From: JBGFRR01 sp041695045
GTDB taxonomy: Bacteria; Bacteroidota; Ignavibacteria; UBA10030
Reading direction: 5' to 3'
DNA: 38,599 nt
NCBI GenBank assembly: GCA_041695045.1
Contig: JBGFRR010000091.1
Coordinates: 1-38,599, forward strand
Translations under genes and position numbers: made by a program
Shown: positions 1 to 8,591 of the stretch, piece after piece
Layout: each line of letters begins with the position of its first letter
How positions within the stretch are numbered: the first letter of the stretch is position 1
Notes under the pieces: model-generated
What the model was told of the DNA's origin: nothing
Databases searched by the model: none
The model's input: only the letters and a program-made list of their open reading frames with translations

Positions 1-66
1 GCGTGGCGGGCAGGCCGGAGCCGACCATAAACTCAGCAGGGCTCATCTCATCGCCGGTACATCAGC

Positions 67-86
67 GACGGGTCTGGAGACCCGTC
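67..86. repeat. Perfect short palindrome downstream of thiolase
   Basis: GACGGGTCT and AGACCCGTC face each other across two bases (9 bp, no mismatch), 20 bp past the stop of the thiolase gene. There is no clear T-run on the minus strand, so it fits a REP-like intergenic palindrome better than a standard terminator. At 5-16 lies the 12-mer GGCGGGCAGGCC, which recurs exactly at 36625-36636 inside the palindrome in uvrC, so the window may begin inside another repeat copy. Confidence 0.6.
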
Positions 87-105
87 CTACAATAATGTTC
101 AACTC

Positions 106-1293
106 TCACATCATCTCCACAACCATGCCGGCCGCTTCTCCACCGCCGATGCAGATCGCTGCCATGCCGCGTTTCTTGTTGTGCTGCTTGAGAGCGTGAA
201 GCAGCGTGACAAGAATGCGCGCTCCGCTGGCGCCAATCGGATGGCCGAGCGCCACAGCACCGCCATGGACGTTGACGTTCGCAACGTCGAGGCCGAGCAG
301 TTTGTTCGCGGCAAGCGCGACCACAGCAAATGCTTCATTGATTTCGAACAGATCAATGTCGTCCTGCTTTAGCCCGGTGCGTGCGAGCGTCTTCGGAATC
401 ACATCCACGGGCGCGGTGCTGAACCACTCCGGCTTCTTCGCCGCCGATGCATAGCTGACGATGCGCGCCATCGGCGTGATGCCCATGGCGTTTGCTCTCG
501 ATGCAGACATCACCACCGTCGCCGCCGCACCGTCGTTAATCTTCGAGGCGTTTGCGGCGGTAACCGTGCCTTGCTTGTCGAATGCAGGCCGCAGCGTTTT
601 CATCTTCTCAAAATTGACGCGGAATGGTTCTTCATCTTTCTCGACAACTTCTTCTCCCGTTTTCGATGCGATCTTCACCGACAACACCTCCTCGTGAAAG
701 CGTCCCCCCTCCCACGCCGCCTGCGCTCGCCGGTAGCTCATCTCCGAAAACTCATCCTGCGCCTCGCGGGGAACAGCACACTCACGCGCACAAAGCTCGG
801 CGGCATTTCCCATGTGGAAATCGTTGTACACATCCCACAATCCGTCCTTGATCATCGAGTCAACGACTTCACCGTGTCCAAGCCGTAATCCTCCGCGCGC
901 TTTTTCCAGGAGATACGGTGCATTCGACATACTCTCCATCCCGCCGGCGACAACCACCTCGGCATCGCCTAATCGTATCGCCTGCGCGGCCAACATGACC
1001 GCCTTCAAACCCGACCCGCACACTTTGTTGACCGTCATGCACTCAACGGATTCGGACAATCCCGCAAACAAGGCCGCTTGTCGCGCGGGCGCCTGACCTT
1101 CACCAGCCGTGAGTACGTTGCCCATGATAACTTCTTGCACATCTTCGTTGCGGATACCGGCGCGACGCACCGCTTCCTCAACGGCGAGCGCGCCGAGTTT
1201 GGGCGCGGGGAGCGAACGTAACGACCCGAGAAAACTTCCGATGGGCGTTCTGCACGCACTGACGATGACCGCTTCATTCATGGTTGAGACCAT
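106..1293 (-). CDS. Acetyl-CoA acetyltransferase (thiolase)
   Basis: This 395-residue protein is a complete biosynthetic-type thiolase, which condenses two acetyl-CoA to acetoacetyl-CoA or runs the reverse cleavage. The acylated cysteine is Cys92 in VNKVCGSG; NEAF (319-322), His351 in GHPIGASG and Cys381 in CIGGGEA supply the other active-site elements. The N-terminus VIVSACRTPIGSF is typical. Two in-frame ATGs compete, at 1293 and 1281; neither has a good ribosome-binding site, and the second gives the more usual family start. It lies 69 bp downstream of rho, transcribed in the same direction. The substrate (acetyl-CoA or longer 3-ketoacyl-CoA) cannot be fixed from sequence. No other beta-oxidation gene is adjacent, although a methylmalonyl-CoA epimerase sits at the far end of the window. 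Confidence 0.93.
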   Translation of the reverse strand: MVSTMNEAVIVSACRTPIGSFLGSLRSLPAPKLGALAVEEAVRRAGIRNEDVQEVIMGNVLTAGEGQAPARQAALFAGLSESVECMTVNKVCGSGLKAVMLAAQAIRLGDAEVVVAGGMESMSNAPYLLEKARGGLRLGHGEVVDSMIKDGLWDVYNDFHMGNAAELCARECAVPREAQDEFSEMSYRRAQAAWEGGRFHEEVLSVKIASKTGEEVVEKDEEPFRVNFEKMKTLRPAFDKQGTVTAANASKINDGAAATVVMSASRANAMGITPMARIVSYASAAKKPEWFSTAPVDVIPKTLARTGLKQDDIDLFEINEAFAVVALAANKLLGLDVANVNVHGGAVALGHPIGASGARILVTLLHALKQHNKKRGMAAICIGGGEAAGMVVEMM

Positions 1294-1362
1294 ACGAATC
1301 GGGGTGAGAGAAATGCGGATGGAAAACTTCCGGTGGTGGGATCGTCCGCCTCTGACGGACGG

Positions 1363-2616
1363 TTAACTGTTCATCACCTTGAGGAATTCTTTGTTGGATT
1401 TTGTACCCCGCATTTTCTCCAATAGGAATTCCATCGCATCCACCGGCGTCAGGTCGCTCAAGAGCTTGCGGAGAATCCAGACGCGGTTTAACTCGTCGTC
1501 TTCCAGCAGCATTTCCTCTTTGCGGGTTCCCGAGCGGTTCACATCGATGGCGGGGAAGATGCGCTTATCGCTCAGTTTTCGGTCAAGAACCACTTCCATA
1601 TTACCCGTGCCCTTGAACTCTTCGAAGATCACCTCATCCATGCGGCTGCCGGTTTCCACAAGCGCCGTGGCAACAATCGTCAAGCTGCCGCCTTCTTCGA
1701 TATTGCGTGCGGCGCCGAAGAACCGCTTCGGCCGGTGCAGGGCGTTAGCGTCGACACCGCCGGAGAGAATCTTGCCGCTGTGCGGAACGACCGTGTTATG
1801 TGCGCGGGCAAGACGCGTGATGCTATCGAGCAAGATGACAACGTCTTTCTTCGACTCCACCAGTCGCTTTGCTTTTTCAATCACCATGTCGGCCACCTGC
1901 ACGTGCCGTTCGGGGGGCTCGTCGAACGTCGAGCTGATGACCTCCGCATTCACCGTGCGCTCCATATCGGTTACCTCTTCGGGGCGTTCGTCGATCAATA
2001 AAACAATGAGTTTGACTTCGGGATGGTTGCGAAGGATGCTGTTGGCCATCTTTTGGAGAAGCACAGTCTTGCCGGCTTTCGGCGGCGAAACAATCATTCC
2101 GCGCTGTCCCTTGCCGATTGGCGCAAGGAGGTCGAGGATGCGCATCGAGTATTCGCCCGGAGCGGTCTCGAGCTTCAACCGCTGCGTCGGGTAGAGTGGT
2201 GTGAGATTGTCGAAGAGAATCCTGTCGCGAATCGCGTCGGGCGATTCGTCGTTGACGGCCTCGACGCGAAGCAGGGCAAAGAATCGCTCCCCTTCCTTCG
2301 GCGGACGCACTTGTCCGCTGACCGCATCGCCTGTGCGGAGACCGAATTTCTTGATCTGCGAAGGAGAAACGTAGATATCGTCCGGCGAGGGGAGATAGTT
2401 GTAGTCGACCGACCGGAGGAAGCCGTAGCCGTCGGGTAAGACTTCGAGGACGCCCTTGCTGAAGCTGAGGCCATCCTTTTCGGTCTGAGCCTCGAGGATT
2501 TTGAAGATAATGTCTTGTTTGCGGAGCTCGCTGTAGCCTGTGATGTTCAGGTCTTTCGCGATCTGGTTGAGTTCCGCGATCTTTTTGGACTTCAACTCAG
2601 TGATGTCCATTGGCAT
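1363..2616 (-). CDS. rho: Transcription termination factor Rho
   Basis: This 417-residue protein is a hexameric RNA-dependent ATPase that ends transcription. In order: Rho N-terminal helical domain (about 1-48), cold-shock-type RNA-binding domain (about 52-120), then the RecA-like motor with Walker A PPKAGKT (178-184) and Walker B IVLLID followed by Glu210. The C-terminal segment contains the usual VETGSRMDEVIFEEFKGTGN and LDRKLSDKRIFPAID stretches. Length equals that of E. coli Rho, with no N-terminal insertion of the kind seen in some Bacteroidetes. The first ATG is preferred because AAGGTG lies 8 bases upstream. A consensus promoter sits 150 bases upstream, leaving a leader of roughly 143 bases, which would suit autoregulation (inference). 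Confidence 0.98.
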   Translation of the reverse strand: MPMDITELKSKKIAELNQIAKDLNITGYSELRKQDIIFKILEAQTEKDGLSFSKGVLEVLPDGYGFLRSVDYNYLPSPDDIYVSPSQIKKFGLRTGDAVSGQVRPPKEGERFFALLRVEAVNDESPDAIRDRILFDNLTPLYPTQRLKLETAPGEYSMRILDLLAPIGKGQRGMIVSPPKAGKTVLLQKMANSILRNHPEVKLIVLLIDERPEEVTDMERTVNAEVISSTFDEPPERHVQVADMVIEKAKRLVESKKDVVILLDSITRLARAHNTVVPHSGKILSGGVDANALHRPKRFFGAARNIEEGGSLTIVATALVETGSRMDEVIFEEFKGTGNMEVVLDRKLSDKRIFPAIDVNRSGTRKEEMLLEDDELNRVWILRKLLSDLTPVDAMEFLLEKMRGTKSNKEFLKVMNS

Positions 2617-2765
2617 GGCAGGTACACCTTACTCTCTGGTGAGATAATGTTGGGGAAAAAATAGGCGGCTCACGTACCGAGCTCTACAGAAAATTCACCG
2701 GGTTGGGAAACGCGCGCTGGGATGGTCTATGGACAACTCGAGGAATTGCGGTTCAACAGTGATGT

Positions 2766-2794
2766 AATATAGGCCATTACTGGTTTATTGTCAA
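2766..2794 (-). promoter_or_regulatory. Sigma70-type promoter for rho
   Basis: On the minus strand TTGACA (2794-2789), a 17-base spacer and TATATT (2771-2766) form a perfect -35 and near-perfect -10. The element overlaps the last codons of folC and would start transcription near 2759, about 143 bases ahead of rho. The leader (2617-2759) holds no other gene and no strong hairpin that I can see. Confidence 0.75.
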
Positions 2795-4081
2795 GTAGTT
2801 TTTCCCGCGCAGCAAAGCGAGAACCTCTCCTACCACAAAGTTCGACCCAGTGATGAGAACCGGTTTACTCCTCGCGTTTGAGCGGATCCAGCGCAAGCCT
2901 TCGCGCACGCTGCCACCAACTCGAACGGGAATGCCGACCGCACAAAACTCTTGCTCCAGCTCATGCGCCGCTTTCGCCCGCTCTGTCGTCGGCCTTACAA
3001 CGACTACGAGCGAGACAAAACCTTGCAGCACTCGAATCATCGCGCCGGAGTCCTTATCCTTCATCAAGCCGAACATCACGACGGGTTTCTGAATCTTAAG
3101 CGCTTTCAGCGATTCGACCAATCGTTTCATCGCCAGCGGGTTATGCGCCACATCGGCGATCATAATCGGCTTGCGGCAGACGACACTCAGGCGCCCCTCA
3201 AAACCGGAGAGCTTGGAAACCTCCGCCAACCCTTTTCGTACCGACTTATCCGGTATCCTCCATCTCCCCCGCGCTCGAAGCAAATCAACCGCCGAAAGAA
3301 CAAGCGACGCGTTCTTGAGCTGGTGAAGCCCCGGCAGCGAAACGTGGAGATTCGACAACGCCCTCTCCCCTGTCCGGCAATCAAACCAGGTGCCGCGGAG
3401 CGACTGTTCCCGCACTTGTTGGATGTTCATTCGAGGATACACGATCGGTGCCCGACGACCCTTCGCCACCCGACGGAAGACCGCTCGTACACCGGGCCGA
3501 TCCTCCCCCACAATACACGGCACTTGGCGCTTGATGATTCCCGCCTTTTCGGCAGCGATCTTTTGGAGGGTGTTGCCAAGAATTTCCGTATGGTCCTTGC
3601 CAATGGAGGTGATGATCGTCAGGATGGGCTTGACGATGTTCGTCGCATCCAATCTTCCACCCAATCCTGTTTCAACGACAGCGACATCGACGCGCTCATC
3701 GGCGAAATGCTTAAAGGCAATAGCGGTGGTCGTTTCAAAGAATGTTATGTGATGCTTCTGCACAAGCGGCCGGATTCGTCTCGTGAGCCGGACAATGGGC
3801 CGGTGCGAAATCGGTTTTCCGTTGATGCGAATGCGCTCCGTGAAATCCACAAGATGCGGCGACGTGTACAAGCCGGTTTTGTACCCTGCCGCTGTCAGCA
3901 CGGCAGCAAGCATCGCCGCCGTGGAGCCTTTGCCGTTCGTGCCGGCGATGTGAATGACGGGATAGTGTCGTTCAGGATGTCCCAGCGAGCGCATGAACCG
4001 TCTGATGCCTCGCAGGCCAAACTTCATGCCGCTCCTTTGCAGGCTGTAGAGGAAGCGAATCGTCTCGGGGAAGGTGTTCAA
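2777..4081 (-). CDS. folC: Folylpolyglutamate synthase / dihydrofolate synthase
   Basis: This protein (434 residues from the TTG at 4081) adds glutamate to folates and may also make dihydrofolate from dihydropteroate. The nucleotide-binding loop is GTNGKGS (47-53), followed by the family sequences LYTSPHLVDFTERI, VETGLGGRLDATN and ITSIGKDHTEILG. The C-terminal domain starts with the DVAHNP motif. A TTG start is chosen because family members begin about 45 residues before the P-loop and the first ATG (residue 19) would remove the conserved FLYSLQ segment. No convincing ribosome-binding site is visible. It follows pyrD by 23 bases and is probably in the same transcript. The two activities cannot be separated by sequence. 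Confidence 0.93.
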   Translation of the reverse strand: MNTFPETIRFLYSLQRSGMKFGLRGIRRFMRSLGHPERHYPVIHIAGTNGKGSTAAMLAAVLTAAGYKTGLYTSPHLVDFTERIRINGKPISHRPIVRLTRRIRPLVQKHHITFFETTTAIAFKHFADERVDVAVVETGLGGRLDATNIVKPILTIITSIGKDHTEILGNTLQKIAAEKAGIIKRQVPCIVGEDRPGVRAVFRRVAKGRRAPIVYPRMNIQQVREQSLRGTWFDCRTGERALSNLHVSLPGLHQLKNASLVLSAVDLLRARGRWRIPDKSVRKGLAEVSKLSGFEGRLSVVCRKPIMIADVAHNPLAMKRLVESLKALKIQKPVVMFGLMKDKDSGAMIRVLQGFVSLVVVVRPTTERAKAAHELEQEFCAVGIPVRVGGSVREGLRWIRSNARSKPVLITGSNFVVGEVLALLRGKNYLTINQ

Positions 4082-4104
4082 GTTTTTTTCAAGCGAGGGT
4101 TGGG

Positions 4105-5046
4105 CTACAGCCAGGAATGCAAGACGGAGAATTCGACGTCGGACTTCAACGCGTTCACCAGCTCACCGACATCCGTGAGGCCTTCGCGCTCGGCAAAGCT
4201 TGCTAACCCATCGGCGATGCGCACGCCGGCATTCGGGTCGATGAAGTTCATCGTCCCTACCTGCACTGCCGATGCGCCGGCCAACAGAAACTCGACCGCG
4301 TCCTCAGCCGAACTGATCCCGCCAATGCCGATTACGGGAATCTTGACGACGCGGGAAACTTCATACACTTTCGCGAGGGCGATCGGCTTAATGGCGGGAC
4401 CGGAAAGTCCGCCCGTAACCGTGGAGAGCTTCGGCCTGCGCGTCCGAATATCCACTGCCATACCGATGACGGTGTTGATAACCGAAACCGCATCGGCGCC
4501 GGCGTCTTCAACGGCGCGGGCGAATTCCGAGATGTGGGTGACATTGGGCGTCAGCTTAATAATCAACGGCTTGCTGGTCAGAGCACGCAGGCGTGCGGTG
4601 ATGTCACGCGTCGTCGCACAATCGGTTCCGAAGCTTAGTCCCCCCTCCTTCACATTCGGGCATGAGACGTTGATTTCGTATGCATCAACGCCATTCTGCT
4701 TCTCCAATAACGAGAGGACATCGCAGTACTCCTCTACAGAACTGGCGGCGATGTTCACGACGATGGTGGTGTCGAGCGTGCGTAGATAGGGGAGCTTCTC
4801 GTCGATGAAACGATGCACGCCGATGTTTGCAAGACCGATGGAGTTGAGCATGCCTGCCGGCGTTTCGGCAATGCGGGGGGGAGGATTGCCGTCTCGCGGT
4901 TTCCACGAAAGCGATTTCGTTACGATTCCGCCCAATCGGTTCACGTCCACAACATCGCGAACCTCATCCCCGTAGCCGAATGTGCCGGAAGCTACCAGCA
5001 CACGATTCTTGAACTCTACATCCCGTATGGAGAACGAGGTTTTCAT
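4105..5046 (-). CDS. pyrD: Dihydroorotate dehydrogenase class 1B, catalytic subunit
   Basis: This 313-residue FMN-dependent enzyme oxidises dihydroorotate to orotate, the fourth step of UMP synthesis. The N-terminus has VASGTFGYG, the active-site loop is EINVSCPNV with Cys129 as the catalytic base (cysteine marks class 1, serine class 2), and the phosphate-binding end is IGIGGISSAEDAVEFLLAGASAVQVGT-like, split over the last third. Pairing with pyrK one base upstream identifies the class 1B, NAD-linked form, a cytoplasmic PyrD2-PyrK2 heterotetramer in characterised cases. The stop of pyrK and the ATG are separated by one base, so translation is likely coupled. Confidence 0.97.
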   Translation of the reverse strand: MKTSFSIRDVEFKNRVLVASGTFGYGDEVRDVVDVNRLGGIVTKSLSWKPRDGNPPPRIAETPAGMLNSIGLANIGVHRFIDEKLPYLRTLDTTIVVNIAASSVEEYCDVLSLLEKQNGVDAYEINVSCPNVKEGGLSFGTDCATTRDITARLRALTSKPLIIKLTPNVTHISEFARAVEDAGADAVSVINTVIGMAVDIRTRRPKLSTVTGGLSGPAIKPIALAKVYEVSRVVKIPVIGIGGISSAEDAVEFLLAGASAVQVGTMNFIDPNAGVRIADGLASFAEREGLTDVGELVNALKSDVEFSVLHSWL

Positions 5047-5047
5047 C

Positions 5048-5815
5048 TCACCCTACCACGATGGTGGTGCAATCGAATGTCGGTCCTTCCACACAGACGA
5101 GCGCGTATTTTTTGCTGCCATTCACACGCTCCACGGGACACCCTTGACACAATCCAACGCCGCACGCCATCTCTCCTTCCAACGAAAGCTCGCACGGAAT
5201 CCCACGCATGCGGGCAACCTCCGAAAGTGCTTGGAGCATTCGGGTTGGGCCGCAGCCGAAGAGTTTCGGCCTCGGGATGGGGCAGGCATCGAGGTGGCGT
5301 TCCAACAGGTAGACGACCGTTCCGCGTGAACCCGAGGAGCCGTCGTCGGTTGCGACATGGACATTGTTCAGATGGCGCGTGTAAAGTTGGAATGCGGTGC
5401 GCGCACCGACGAACGACACAATTTGTTTCTCATAGCGAAGAAGATAGTCAGTGAGGAATGGAAACGGCGCCACCCCTAATCCGCCGGCAACGATGACGGC
5501 AGTATCGAAGTCGTCGCCGACAGTGAACGGTTTGCCGAGGGGACCCAGAGTGTCGAGCTCATCGCCGGGGTGCATGCGTGCAAGCAATCGCGTCCCTTCA
5601 CCCACGACATTGAACAGCAACTCTAACGTCGTGCCCTCGACGCGGCAAATGCTGAAGGGACGTCGAAGGAACGGAACGAACGCAGGGCTAACACGGACAT
5701 TGACAAACTGGCCGGGCTTGGAGTCGCGAGCGATGGAGTGTGAAGTGCACCGGAGGAGAAAAACGCCGTCGGCAACTTCTTCCCGAGATGCAACGGTGAG
5801 GAATTCCTGCCGCAT
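5048..5815 (-). CDS. pyrK: Dihydroorotate dehydrogenase electron-transfer subunit
   Basis: This 255-residue FAD and [2Fe-2S] protein passes electrons from PyrD to NAD. The FAD-binding motif RRPFS is at 51-55 and the nucleotide-binding AGGLGVAP at 110-117. The iron-sulfur cysteines are Cys218, Cys223, Cys226 and Cys241 in the arrangement CGVGLCQGC...C expected of PyrK. The ATG lies 6 bases after the stop of the TPR lipoprotein gene and has a poor ribosome-binding site, so it may depend on upstream translation. Confidence 0.97.
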   Translation of the reverse strand: MRQEFLTVASREEVADGVFLLRCTSHSIARDSKPGQFVNVRVSPAFVPFLRRPFSICRVEGTTLELLFNVVGEGTRLLARMHPGDELDTLGPLGKPFTVGDDFDTAVIVAGGLGVAPFPFLTDYLLRYEKQIVSFVGARTAFQLYTRHLNNVHVATDDGSSGSRGTVVYLLERHLDACPIPRPKLFGCGPTRMLQALSEVARMRGIPCELSLEGEMACGVGLCQGCPVERVNGSKKYALVCVEGPTFDCTTIVVG

Positions 5816-5821
5816 GCGTGA

Positions 5822-7921
5822 TCAGTCTCGAATGACCCGCCGTGAGCGGGTTGTGTCCGGAATTGCCGCTGGGCGAGCGCCAGGCCGGATCACTTCGTCA
5901 TCGACATCGCGAACCGTCGGCGGCTGCTGACCTTCTTCCTTCTGCTGCTGCACTCGAACCGAATCAGCAGCTTCTCCCTCGGGCTTTGCCGTGATACGAT
6001 CGCGAATCGCCGCTGCGTATGGAGTTTTATCATACTCTCTCACAACGCGTCTGTAGTAGAGGAGCGCGCTGTCCGGTTTGTGCAGCCGATGCTCGTAAAT
6101 CCACCCGATCGCCAACTGACTGCGCGCAGCCAGCGGCGCTCCCTGCTGGTCTGCGGCAAGCGACCGAAGCCGACTTATTGCCTCCCGGTACCTTCCTGAC
6201 GACATGAGTGATTCTGCCTCGGCATACACTCGCTCGGCCACGTCGTCTGCTTGCCGTATGGTTGCGACGCCGAGAATCCGCCGCGCTTCCTCGGCATACG
6301 TGGAGTTTGGATACTCCTGGATCAGTTTCTGATACAGATCGCGGTAGTCTGCATATTCTTTCGCCTGATGTACTCGACTCAGTTCCGCAAGAATGAAGAG
6401 CGCACGCGGTGCACGCAGCGAATCGGGGCTGAACTCAAAGTAGCGGCGGAACCAGTAAAACGATGAGTCCGGAATCTCAAGCTCGGAGTAGAACACCTCC
6501 CCTACGTCGTACGCCAGGCGCCCCCGTCTCGCTCTGACCGAATCAGGATCAAGGGGAACGAACGTCGGTTGTTGTTGCACGGTGTCGGCTTCGACCATAG
6601 TACCTAACTTCTCCGTTGCGATTGAGTCGCGTCCCATCTCTTCAACCGCCATTTCTTCTTCCACACCGGCAGTATCGGCAGGCTCAGTCGCAGCAACATC
6701 TTGCGGCGGAGGGAGATTTCTCAGGCTGTCCGACAACGCGGCAAGGCTGTCGAGCTTGGTGAACTCATTCTGCAGGAAGAAGTATCGCGTAAACGCCGCA
6801 TCCCGTTTTCGCGACGGAACCGCAATTTCCCCGATGGGCGATGACGCCGCACGCGCGTAGAACTTGTGCGCTGTGCGATAATCCCCACGAGATTCCATGA
6901 GCTGCGCCAGAGCGTAGGCAGACTTTCCCCCGACCTCCTGCCGCACATAGGTTGTGTCCAGATGCCGATACTCTTGCTCTGCCTCAAAAAAACGTCCCGC
7001 CGCAGCAAGGACGCGAGCGTACTCAAGGCGAACGGTTGGATGGAATTGATTGTACCGGAATTCTCGCAGCACCTCATCGAGCAAGCCGAGTGCAGCCTCA
7101 TGCCGACCATGCTCCGTGAGCGCACGCGATGCTTGAAGACGACTGTAGTAGTTCAGATAGGTATCGGACGTCAACTGAGGAACACGCACGTACGCCTGCA
7201 CTGCCTCCTCGTACTCACTGAGCGTAATGAGAAGGTCTCCCTGTTTGGCAAACGCGTTCGCCGCCACAACGCGGTCGGTTGCAGTCGTCCCTGCCTGTGC
7301 GTAGCTCTGCAACGCACGCGCCGTGTTGCCTTGTTGCTCAAAGAGCGAGCCAAGGAGTGCATACGCTTCGCCGGCAAGTCCTTGCTCGCCGTCTTCCAGT
7401 GCGTCAATCGCAAGTTGCTCGGCAACAAGAAGAGCGTCGTCATCGCGGTTGAGCTTGTCGAGTGTACGGGCGAACCAGAGCTTCGCTTCCAGTGCGTGTT
7501 CACCGTTGGGAAACTGCGCCAGAAGTTCGGAAAACTTTCGCTCCGCTCTCACATAGTCGTTCATGTAGTAATAGGATTTGCCGATGAGAAAGATGGCATC
7601 GTCGACCAGCGCGCTGGTTGGATAGAAGGAGAGAATGCTGGAGCATTTGTCGATAACAGCATGAAACCGATCTCTGAGGGCTTGCGGTGCCGCTGTTGCC
7701 GTTTTCCCACGGGCGGCAAGTTCCTGGCTGATCAGGGCAGCCTCCGCTTCGTCGAAAATCCGTTTGGCGTTGTAGTACACGTTGAAATAGGAGACGGAAT
7801 TCACGTACAACCGCGAGAGGCCATTCCCGATCGCATCAAACACCGCACACGACGAAACGCTGAAAGATGCCAGAAGGACGAGAGCTACGAGAAGGAAGGA
7901 TTGAAACCGTTGCTGCATCAT
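5822..7921 (-). CDS. TPR-repeat lipoprotein, PorW/SprE-like
   Basis: This 699-residue protein begins with a lipoprotein signal peptide ending in VSSC (lipidated Cys25), so it should be anchored in a membrane facing the periplasm. The rest is helical repeats of TPR type, for example around 117-150 (MNDYVRAERKFSELLAQFPN), 195-300 and 500-620. The stretch SYFNVYYNAKRIFDEAE after the lipobox resembles the beginning of PorW/SprE lipoproteins of the type IX secretion apparatus; this is remembered similarity, not an alignment. An acidic, low-complexity linker (about 395-450) splits two TPR blocks, and the tail is polar and arginine-rich. It is the first gene ahead of pyrK-pyrD-folC, with a 6-base gap to pyrK. 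Alternative: a BamD/YbgF-like envelope lipoprotein of unknown role. Confidence 0.8.
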   Translation of the reverse strand: MMQQRFQSFLLVALVLLASFSVSSCAVFDAIGNGLSRLYVNSVSYFNVYYNAKRIFDEAEAALISQELAARGKTATAAPQALRDRFHAVIDKCSSILSFYPTSALVDDAIFLIGKSYYYMNDYVRAERKFSELLAQFPNGEHALEAKLWFARTLDKLNRDDDALLVAEQLAIDALEDGEQGLAGEAYALLGSLFEQQGNTARALQSYAQAGTTATDRVVAANAFAKQGDLLITLSEYEEAVQAYVRVPQLTSDTYLNYYSRLQASRALTEHGRHEAALGLLDEVLREFRYNQFHPTVRLEYARVLAAAGRFFEAEQEYRHLDTTYVRQEVGGKSAYALAQLMESRGDYRTAHKFYARAASSPIGEIAVPSRKRDAAFTRYFFLQNEFTKLDSLAALSDSLRNLPPPQDVAATEPADTAGVEEEMAVEEMGRDSIATEKLGTMVEADTVQQQPTFVPLDPDSVRARRGRLAYDVGEVFYSELEIPDSSFYWFRRYFEFSPDSLRAPRALFILAELSRVHQAKEYADYRDLYQKLIQEYPNSTYAEEARRILGVATIRQADDVAERVYAEAESLMSSGRYREAISRLRSLAADQQGAPLAARSQLAIGWIYEHRLHKPDSALLYYRRVVREYDKTPYAAAIRDRITAKPEGEAADSVRVQQQKEEGQQPPTVRDVDDEVIRPGARPAAIPDTTRSRRVIRD

Positions 7922-7930
7922 GCTTGTGTC

Positions 7931-7959
7931 AATATAGGAAAGAAGTCCCTCGCGTGCAA
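7931..7959 (-). promoter_or_regulatory. Sigma70-type promoter, almost leaderless
   Basis: Minus strand TTGCAC (7959-7954), 17-base spacer, TATATT (7936-7931). The ATG of the TPR lipoprotein at 7921 lies 9 bases past the -10, so the transcript would have almost no leader. This agrees with the absence of a ribosome-binding site. Confidence 0.6.
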
Positions 7960-8029
7960 ATGGTTAAACCTTCCACACGATGTACCGTCAAAAGGATAAG
8001 GAATTCACACACTGAAAGGAGCACACACC

Positions 8030-8530
8030 ATGACCAAACGAATGATCATCATTCCTCTCGTTATTCTGACCACCGGTGCGTTGGCACTCGCTCAGGAACG
8101 CGGCCTGATGGGTATGCGTGGTGAAGAAATCCGTGGACGACTCGCCGAGCGCTTGAAGCTGACCGACGAACAGCGGAAGAAGCTCGAATCCATGCGCGTC
8201 GAGCATCAGAAGCAGCAGATTGCACACCGGGCGAAGGTGCAAACCGCAGCGCTCGAGCTGCGCCAATTGATGCGCGCCGACAAGCCCGACAAAGCCGCCA
8301 TCGAACGGAAGATGAACGACATCGCAAAGCTGCGCGTGGAAGCGAACATGAGGCGATTGAATCATCTCCAATCGATGCGGGAACTGCTGACCCCCGAACA
8401 GCAACAAGCGCTGCGCGAGCTGCGGTCGGAAGTGCGCCCAAAGGTGAGGAAGTTCATGCGCGAGCGGATGGAGCGACGGTTGGAAGGCGGCGAGGGACGC
8501 ACCTTCGGACGATGGCGACACCGATGGTAA
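8030..8530 (+). CDS. Spy/CpxP-like periplasmic LTxxQ protein
   Basis: This 166-residue protein has a signal peptide (basic start, hydrophobic 6-20, probable cleavage after ALALA) and a charged all-helical mature part. Two copies of the LTxxQ signature occur, LTDEQR near residue 44 and LTPEQQ near 122, as in Spy, CpxP and ZraP, which act as periplasmic chaperones or stress sensors. The C-terminus is strongly basic. AAAGGAG lies 8 bases ahead of the ATG. It stands alone, divergent from the TPR lipoprotein and convergent with the SDR gene. Its client or metal is unknown. Confidence 0.85.
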   Translation: MTKRMIIIPLVILTTGALALAQERGLMGMRGEEIRGRLAERLKLTDEQRKKLESMRVEHQKQQIAHRAKVQTAALELRQLMRADKPDKAAIERKMNDIAKLRVEANMRRLNHLQSMRELLTPEQQQALRELRSEVRPKVRKFMRERMERRLEGGEGRTFGRWRHRW

Positions 8531-8541
8531 GATCAACTCCT

Positions 8542-8582
8542 ATGTAGAGCGACCTACCGCCGGCAGGTCGCTCTACATTTTG
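8542..8582 (+). terminator. Strong hairpin terminator between convergent genes
   Basis: ATGTAGAGCGACCT (8542-8555) pairs perfectly with AGGTCGCTCTACAT (8565-8578) around a nine-base loop, and T residues follow on the plus strand (AAA precedes nothing comparable on the other). It lies 12 bases past the Spy-like stop and 14 bases before the SDR stop, so it may serve both. The perfect 14 bp stem also fits the REP-like palindromes elsewhere in the window. Confidence 0.75.
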
Positions 8583-8591
8583 TACACCTTG

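Noticed and set aside
1344..1360. GTCCG/CGGAC hairpin after rho as terminator
   Set aside because: Stem of only 5 bp and no T-run on the minus strand.
2951..4789. Plus-strand open frame of 612 codons opposite folC and pyrD
   Set aside because: Antisense shadow: folC and pyrD on the minus strand have full family motifs, and the plus frame has no recognisable domain or start signal.
7171..7503. Minus-strand frames overlapping the TPR lipoprotein
   Set aside because: Shadow frames without ribosome-binding sites or motifs; the lipoprotein frame has lipobox and TPR pattern.
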